A DNA stretch of 64,000 nucleotides from Girardinichthys multiradiatus (lineage: Eukaryota > Chordata > Actinopteri > Cyprinodontiformes > Goodeidae), in contig NC_061816.1 in NCBI RefSeq assembly GCF_021462225.1, positions 10,317,390 to 10,381,389 on the forward strand, written 5' to 3'. Below, in pieces: positions 61,901 to 64,000 of this stretch (positions are counted from its first letter, which is position 1; each line of letters opens with the position of its first letter). The translations under genes and the position numbers were made by a program. The notes beneath the pieces were generated by a model that saw nothing but the letters and a program-made list of their open reading frames with translations, did no database searches and was not told the DNA's origin.

Positions 61901-63356
61901 TGGTGTATCTTATGGTTTATCCATTTGTAACTTGGAGATCAGTGATGCAGTGTTTTCAGACCACATAGCTGCATTATTTGATCCTATTCCTTTTACTCAG
62001 CCTGTTAAACCCGCCCTCCTGCTCGGCTTTGCCGTGTTGTTAACCCTTCCACCGCTGCTCATTTCTTATCTTTTTTTAATTATTCAGATTTACAGCCGCC
62101 TGTGTCTGCGAGCGCTGAGGAGCTTTCCCCACATTTTAAGTCCTTGTGCCATACTGGTCTGAATTGTGTGGTCCTGATTAAAACCAGGTGATAAAAGCCC
62201 AGATCGGACCCTGGGTTAAGTAAACATACCCGTGTCATTAGACAGGTGTGCAGGAGACATTAGCGATGGATTCTAGAAACTGCGTTTAACTTGTACTTGT
62301 ACATTTAACATCTGCTTTCGACATAGTGGACCATCTCCAGACTGGAGCAATGGGTGGGCTTGATTTTATTTTGCATTGTAAAAAGACTGAGATCATGCTT
62401 TTTAAATCTGGTGGCTCCACCTGCAGACCTTCCTTTACCCTTTTCCTAAAAATGGACCCCAGCCTAAAACATCACTCACAAGTCAACACTGTGGTTAAGT
62501 CGTCTTTCTTTCAGTTGTGGCGGCTGACAAAAATCAAGTCCCTCCTGTCTAGACAACTCCTGTAAAAACTGATCAATGCTTTAATCACCTCACGCCTGGA
62601 TTATTGTAACTTTCACATATTACGGCTGCACGATTTTCTACTGGTACAAGCAAACGAGAGCACAGAGCTCCGGTTTTACCGTCCCCTCACTGGTTTCCCA
62701 TTCAGTTTCCAAATTCTTTTGTTTTTAAGTCTCTTAATAGTGTTGCCCTTCTTATTTGTCTGGGCTGCTTCGCCCTTACATGCCATCGCGTTAATCGTGC
62801 TATTAGACCGTCCTGAAGACATATTGTAAATCCAGAGGAGACAGAGCCTTTTGCAGTTTTGGCTCTTAAAATGTGAAATGAGCTGCCCCTGCAGGTCTGG
62901 CAGGCTCCATCTTTTTCTTTTTTTAAAACTCGTTTAAAAAAAAAAAAAACCCACTTATTTTATTTAGCTTTGAAGTGTGAGTTGTTATCCTTGTCTTAAT
63001 CTTTTACCCTTTGTATGTACCTGTACAGTTTCTTCTATGTATTAACTTATAGCTGTTTTATTGTTTTATTTCTATACATTCTTGTACATTTTTGTACAGC
63101 ACTTTGCTGAGCTGTTATGTTGTTTTTTGTTTGGTATTTTTTCACTTTTCAGTTGGAGTTCCAGAAATTACCTCCTGCAGCTGGGACCCGTTTTTTTTGC
63201 ACTGGTCACAATTTTATTTTTGTTCCTCCTTGTGTTGTCTGATTTGTAGAGAGATGTAAACACGGTCTGTTAAAGTAAAAACAAGCATTTTGTTCCTGCA
63301 GGAGCCTGGTGGACACTGTTTATAGCCTCAGAGATGAGGTTCAGGAACTCAAACAG
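39606..63356 (+). CDS. arhgef7: Rho guanine nucleotide exchange factor 7 (beta-PIX), partial locus
   Basis: Exchange factor for Rac1 and Cdc42 that binds GIT proteins and PAK kinases at focal adhesions. 21 exons give about 811 codons with the cassette exon. Order: CH (e1-e3), serine-rich linker with RIKSFDSL (e4), SH3 with GGWWEG and GWFPSNYV (e5), DH (e6-e11), PH (e12-e15), proline-rich PAYHTLPHP-like linker and [20 protein letters not shown] block (e16), GIT-binding segment (e17-e18), brain-type cassette exon (e19), [16 protein letters not shown] (e20) and coiled-coil start (e21). ARHGEF7 rather than ARHGEF6 by [11 protein letters not shown], the [13 protein letters not shown] stretch and [12 protein letters not shown]. 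The coiled-coil end and PDZ-binding C-terminus lie past the right edge. All junctions keep frame. Confidence 0.95.
39771..41524. other. arhgef7 intron 1, little recognised
   Basis: AT-rich. The 40430-40750 part has GATGCACGGATTTATGC, and CCGATAACTGATCACAGCCG, reminiscent of fish hAT elements of the GATGCACCGAT type, without ends or duplication. Confidence 0.3.
41525..41608 (+). CDS. arhgef7: arhgef7 exon e2: CH domain
   Basis: 28 codons: [20 protein letters not shown] then GCGAFGVE; human has VYPEPRSESECLSNIREFLRGCG. The acceptor is TTGTAG at 41524, not the inner TTCCAG. Confidence 0.9.
41774..41787. promoter_or_regulatory. RFX X-box palindrome
   Basis: GTTACC-GT-AGTAAC fits the RFX consensus GTNRCC-N(0-3)-RGYAAC at every position with a 2-base spacer. 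It lies in a short CG-rich island (about 41730-41795) within arhgef7 intron 2. A regulatory role is inferred from the motif only. Confidence 0.55.
42172..43759 (+). mobile_element. Tc1-like transposon, copy 2 (frameshifted)
   Basis: 1588 bp flanked by TA (42170-42171, 43760-43761), same family as 12167-13601, terminal inverted repeats about 200 bp. Carries the full N-terminal DNA-binding region and intact first Asp (FSDESKF), but an internal rearrangement at about 43045-43075 shifts the frame. Inserted in arhgef7 intron 2 in the gene's direction. Confidence 0.94.
42500..43482 (+). pseudogene. Tc1 transposase, copy 2, frameshifted
   Basis: Frame 1 (42500-43285) runs from [20 protein letters not shown] through paired helix-turn-helix ([17 protein letters not shown] and [13 protein letters not shown]), a basic linker and FSDESKF, then loses homology after VKYPQ. 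Frame 2 (43021-43482) resumes at [12 protein letters not shown] and continues with [12 protein letters not shown] and NPIENLW to GFPTKY. Relative to copy 1, the stretch encoding SVMVWGAVSAAG is missing and replaced by a shorter unrelated run. Confidence 0.9.
43784..44135. mobile_element. Deletion derivative of a Tc1-like element (MITE-like)
   Basis: Starts GAAAATGTAATTGCCACCCC and ends near AAACATTAAAGTGTGACA ... GGGGAGCAAATACTT, the two ends of the family seen at 27880-28925, with no coding part. Lies 25 bases from Tc1 copy 2. Confidence 0.5.
44136..45640. other. arhgef7 intron 2, nothing recognised
   Basis: AT-rich intron without recognisable element. Confidence 0.35.
45655..45800 (+). mobile_element. 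tRNA-derived SINE
   Basis: A Pol III B-box GGTTCGAGTCC (45714-45724) lies in a tRNA-like head, followed by CCCGGCGACATTTGCCGAAT then GTCTCCCCTCTCTCTACCCC and TTTCCTGTCTGC, the body of a common teleost SINE. Not a functional tRNA: no complete cloverleaf. Confidence 0.7.
46060..46440 (-). mobile_element. Tc1-like relic
   Basis: The minus strand gives [17 protein letters not shown] and [20 protein letters not shown] (46080-46265), a transposase piece with the ADTDF and [12 protein letters not shown] blocks. The ends are missing. Confidence 0.65.
47090..47530. mobile_element. Tc1-derived MITE-like relic
   Basis: GTCACTTAAATGTTTCAGAT (47120-47139) and, inverted, CTGATCTAAAAGTGTGA (47492-47508) are the terminal repeats of the family at 27880-28925; GGCCATGTTGGTTTGG sits between. 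No coding remnant. Confidence 0.45.
47728..47812 (+). CDS. arhgef7: arhgef7 exon e3: CH domain end
   Basis: 85 bases: [20 protein letters not shown] then VALNKATE; donor GTAAGA. Confidence 0.94.
47922..48046 (+). CDS. arhgef7: arhgef7 exon e4: linker
   Basis: 125 bases: [15 protein letters not shown] ... [18 protein letters not shown] ... [13 protein letters not shown] and QYRSL are as in human ARHGEF7. Confidence 0.94.
48157..48361 (+). CDS. arhgef7: arhgef7 exon e5: SH3 domain
   Basis: 205 bases: [19 protein letters not shown] ... [17 protein letters not shown] ... GGWWEG ... [11 protein letters not shown]. Binds the PAK proline motif. The ATG at 48160 corresponds to the start used by CH-less beta-PIX isoforms in mammals. 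Confidence 0.96.
49610..49985 (-). mobile_element. Tc1-like relic, 5' end
   Basis: Antisense of the transposase start (ACACTTTTTCCTTCCACTTC ... TGCTTGGATACACTTTGTGA ... CTTTCCCATGATTGG) followed by the AT-rich terminal repeat. Same family as 23925-25085. Confidence 0.6.
50076..50167 (+). CDS. arhgef7: arhgef7 exon e6: SH3-DH linker
   Basis: 92 bases: [20 protein letters not shown] then [11 protein letters not shown], close to human [14 protein letters not shown]. Confidence 0.95.
50321..50509 (+). mobile_element. LINE 3' end, L2/CR1-type, 5'-truncated
   Basis: Nearly identical to the 3' end of the LINE at 17600-18808 from TGCACATATATTTATATT through CTTGGCAATAAAGCTTTTC to a (TGATTC)n tail at 50481-50508. 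Confidence 0.9.
50510..52848. other. arhgef7 intron, nothing recognised
   Basis: No exon or clear repeat. A plus-strand frame at 52162-52497 has no recognised domain. Confidence 0.35.
52849..52914. repeat. (TG)n microsatellite, 66 bp
   Basis: Uninterrupted TG units in the arhgef7 intron before the DH exons. Confidence 0.98.
53261..53355 (+). CDS. arhgef7: arhgef7 exon e7: DH domain start
   Basis: 95 bases: [20 protein letters not shown] then [11 protein letters not shown]. Confidence 0.96.
53545..53640 (+). CDS. arhgef7: arhgef7 exon e8: DH domain
   Basis: 96 bases: [20 protein letters not shown] then [11 protein letters not shown]. The donor is a weak GTCATT, required by the frame of e9. 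Confidence 0.92.
53989..54111 (+). CDS. arhgef7: arhgef7 exon e9: DH domain
   Basis: 123 bases: [20 protein letters not shown] then [20 protein letters not shown]. Confidence 0.95.
54192..54330 (+). CDS. arhgef7: arhgef7 exon e10: DH domain
   Basis: 139 bases: [20 protein letters not shown] then [20 protein letters not shown] and ELDRHME. Confidence 0.96.
54401..54460 (+). CDS. arhgef7: arhgef7 exon e11: DH domain end
   Basis: 20 codons: [20 protein letters not shown]; donor GTAAGA. Confidence 0.94.
54590..54736 (+). CDS. arhgef7: arhgef7 exon e12: DH-PH junction
   Basis: 49 codons: [20 protein letters not shown] then [20 protein letters not shown] and VKVYTQNCQ. Confidence 0.96.
54892..54978 (+). 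CDS. arhgef7: arhgef7 exon e13: PH domain
   Basis: 29 codons: [20 protein letters not shown] then LRMSGFIYQ. Confidence 0.96.
55116..55194 (+). CDS. arhgef7: arhgef7 exon e14: PH domain
   Basis: 79 bases: [20 protein letters not shown] then NAFEIS. Donor GTCAAC is weak but the phase agrees with e15. Confidence 0.93.
55383..55500 (-). mobile_element. SINE-like fragment, reverse orientation
   Basis: On the minus strand: GGCGTTAGAGCACGCGACCC ... CCCCCTCTCTCCCC ... TTTCCTGTCTGCCTAC, the same body type as the SINE at 45655 with a decayed B-box. Confidence 0.5.
55697..55824 (+). CDS. arhgef7: arhgef7 exon e15: PH domain end
   Basis: 128 bases: [20 protein letters not shown] then [18 protein letters not shown]. 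The tryptophan of the last PH helix (DLQDW) is present. Confidence 0.93.
55924..56148 (+). CDS. arhgef7: arhgef7 exon e16: proline-rich linker
   Basis: 75 codons: [16 protein letters not shown] ... [16 protein letters not shown] ... [20 protein letters not shown] then [14 protein letters not shown]. This block is strongly conserved between fish and human. Confidence 0.96.
56275..58765 (-). mobile_element. Tc1-like relic split by a larger insertion
   Basis: Ends near 56290 and 58735 (GATAAAATGTGGAAAGGTTG) are a Tc1 pair. Antisense transposase text runs to CCTGCTGGAAGGTGAACCTC at about 56763-56782 and resumes at CTGATCAGCTAACC ... CACCATGCTTCATCATGGGG at about 58263-58340. The 1.47 kb between is foreign. 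Confidence 0.6.
56787..58262. mobile_element. Unclassified insertion nested in the Tc1 relic
   Basis: Begins CAGGGCCGGTTCTAGGCATG, a start seen in some fish DNA transposons. Plus-strand frames at 56831-57174 lack recognised domains. An (ATT)n run lies at 57745-57776. The far end and target duplication were not found. Confidence 0.35.
58841..58937 (+). CDS. arhgef7: arhgef7 exon e17: GIT-binding segment, first half
   Basis: 97 bases: [20 protein letters not shown] then [12 protein letters not shown]. Human has [22 protein letters not shown]. Confidence 0.94.
58938..59595. other. arhgef7 intron, nothing recognised
   Basis: AT-rich, no repeat recognised. Confidence 0.35.
59596..59685 (+). CDS. 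arhgef7: arhgef7 exon e18: GIT-binding segment, second half
   Basis: 90 bases: [20 protein letters not shown] then [10 protein letters not shown]; identical to human over nearly its whole length. Ends one base into the next codon. Confidence 0.96.
59686..60132. other. arhgef7 intron before cassette exon
   Basis: Pyrimidine-rich plus strand, rich in TGTCC and CTTC motifs, ending in an unusual acceptor ACCGTAAAG with purines where a pyrimidine tract is normal. This weak acceptor fits a regulated cassette exon. Confidence 0.4.
60133..60291 (+). CDS. arhgef7: arhgef7 exon e19: alternative cassette exon
   Basis: 159 bases with [14 protein letters not shown] ... [16 protein letters not shown], the human brain-type insert. 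Multiple of three, so e18 can join e19 or e20 in frame. If the GTAAGA donor at 60292 is not used, the frame runs to TGA at 60327-60329, giving a short C-terminal isoform. Confidence 0.9.
60482..60578 (+). CDS. arhgef7: arhgef7 exon e20: acidic linker
   Basis: 97 bases: [20 protein letters not shown] then [11 protein letters not shown]; human [20 protein letters not shown]. Confidence 0.95.
61090..63300 (+). mobile_element. Non-LTR retrotransposon, decayed, with endonuclease and RT remnants
   Basis: Inserted in the arhgef7 intron before e21. From 5' to 3': [10 protein letters not shown] (61240-61270), endonuclease pieces [13 protein letters not shown] (61770-61810) and [15 protein letters not shown] (61943-61990) with GDFN and SDH catalytic motifs, [12 protein letters not shown] (62377-62413), [13 protein letters not shown] and [10 protein letters not shown] (62525-62612), then the C-terminal tail. 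The RT core with YADD is missing and frames are broken. Confidence 0.8.
63302..63356 (+). CDS. arhgef7: arhgef7 exon e21: coiled-coil start
   Basis: 55 bases: [18 protein letters not shown], the first heptads of the trimeric coiled coil. Donor GTCAGT. The next exon is not in the window. Confidence 0.95.
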
Positions 63357-64000
63357 GTCAGTTTGCTCTTTTATCTATGCTGTACCTTTTTTTTTTTTCT
63401 TTATTCTTGTCTATTTTCTGTTCAAAAGTTCAATTTCAGAACAGAAATTTGGGTTAAACTGAAAAATGAAATCTTCATTCTGGTTTTAGGTTTAAGGAAG
63501 GCGTTTTGGGATTGGACTATCACTGTAATGTCAACGTGCTGCTTTGCGACGGATTTATATGGGAAGAAACTTGTGCCATTAAAAACTGAATTTGAATTGC
63601 TCAGACTGAATCTTTATTTGTGTAATTTGAAACTAAATGCATTAGTTTGAAAATGAATTTCACAAATTTTGTAAAACCTAGTTTTGAGTGAGTCAGCATG
63701 TTAAAAACCTTTGGTTTGGTGAAATTAATTTTGCCCCTATGACATGACATGCTTTTTCTTGCAATACAAACGGATTGATAACCTCAGCTTAACTCTTCCA
63801 AATGTCGTTCTGGTCATTGTAGGCAAACACAACAATCTTTGGTTTGAATACTTTTCTCCGGTAGACATTTGGATTTTCAGTGTGGTCAGCTGTACATTTA
63901 AGTTGAGCTACAAGGTGCCGGTTTTGGAGCAGGAGCTCTGCCATGGTCAGCACCCTGGACGCTGAAACTGGTGTTTCAAGTTGCTGTCAGGCTTGAGCAT
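63357..64000. other. arhgef7 intron to window edge
   Basis: No coiled-coil exon found. Open frames at 63309-63650 and 63744-63965 show no recognised domain. The last 100 bases turn GC-richer. Confidence 0.35.

Noticed and set aside
39606..63356. Assignment to arhgef6 (alpha-PIX)
   Set aside because: The [11 protein letters not shown] start, [21 protein letters not shown] and the [12 protein letters not shown] cassette are ARHGEF7 features.
63744..63965. 73-codon frame near the right edge as the last arhgef7 exon
   Set aside because: It does not resemble the coiled-coil or the TNL-type C-terminus expected there.

Overview
The window is nuclear DNA from a bony fish, very probably a percomorph-type teleost. 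The evidence is long introns with GT-AG borders, two vertebrate focal-adhesion genes, a fish-type nucleoside hydrolase, and a dense load of Tc1-like transposons, hAT non-autonomous elements, L2/CR1-type LINE pieces and a tRNA-derived SINE. The species cannot be named from sequence alone.

Layout. (1) 601-1662, minus strand: four exons of an inosine-uridine-type nucleoside hydrolase gene that runs off the left edge. (2) 1663-8210: spacer with a LINE reverse-transcriptase relic, Tc1 relics and one orphan exon-like block at 4026-4122. (3) 8507-34372, minus strand: an almost complete ptk2b (PYK2) gene with 29 coding exons covering the FERM, kinase, proline-rich linker and FAT regions. Its introns hold one well-preserved but defective Tc1 copy (12167-13601), a second Tc1 family (14558-15900), an internally deleted LINE, hAT elements and many relics. 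(4) 34373-39605: spacer between two divergent genes, with Tc1 relics, a 79-bp CA microsatellite and a LINE fragment. (5) 39606-63356, plus strand: arhgef7 (beta-PIX), 21 exons covering the CH, SH3, DH, PH, GIT-binding and start of the coiled-coil regions; the last exon or exons lie beyond the right edge.

ptk2b and arhgef7 act in the same setting. PYK2 is a calcium- and integrin-responsive tyrosine kinase, and beta-PIX is the Rac1/Cdc42 exchange factor of the GIT-PIX-PAK complex at focal adhesions. Here they are divergent neighbours with start codons about 5.3 kb apart.

Points most worth a second look: an apparent reading-frame break with a 43-49-nt gap just after the ptk2b kinase domain; loss of two tyrosine motifs in the PYK2 C-terminal half; two copies of one Tc1 family damaged in complementary ways and lying in opposite orientations; several near-perfect hairpins; and a perfect RFX X-box in intron 2 of arhgef7. 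I saw no CRISPR array, operon or novel multi-gene system; this is an ordinary, transposon-rich vertebrate region. Exon borders were read by eye from frame, homology and splice dinucleotides. Relic transposon borders are approximate unless a target-site duplication is given.
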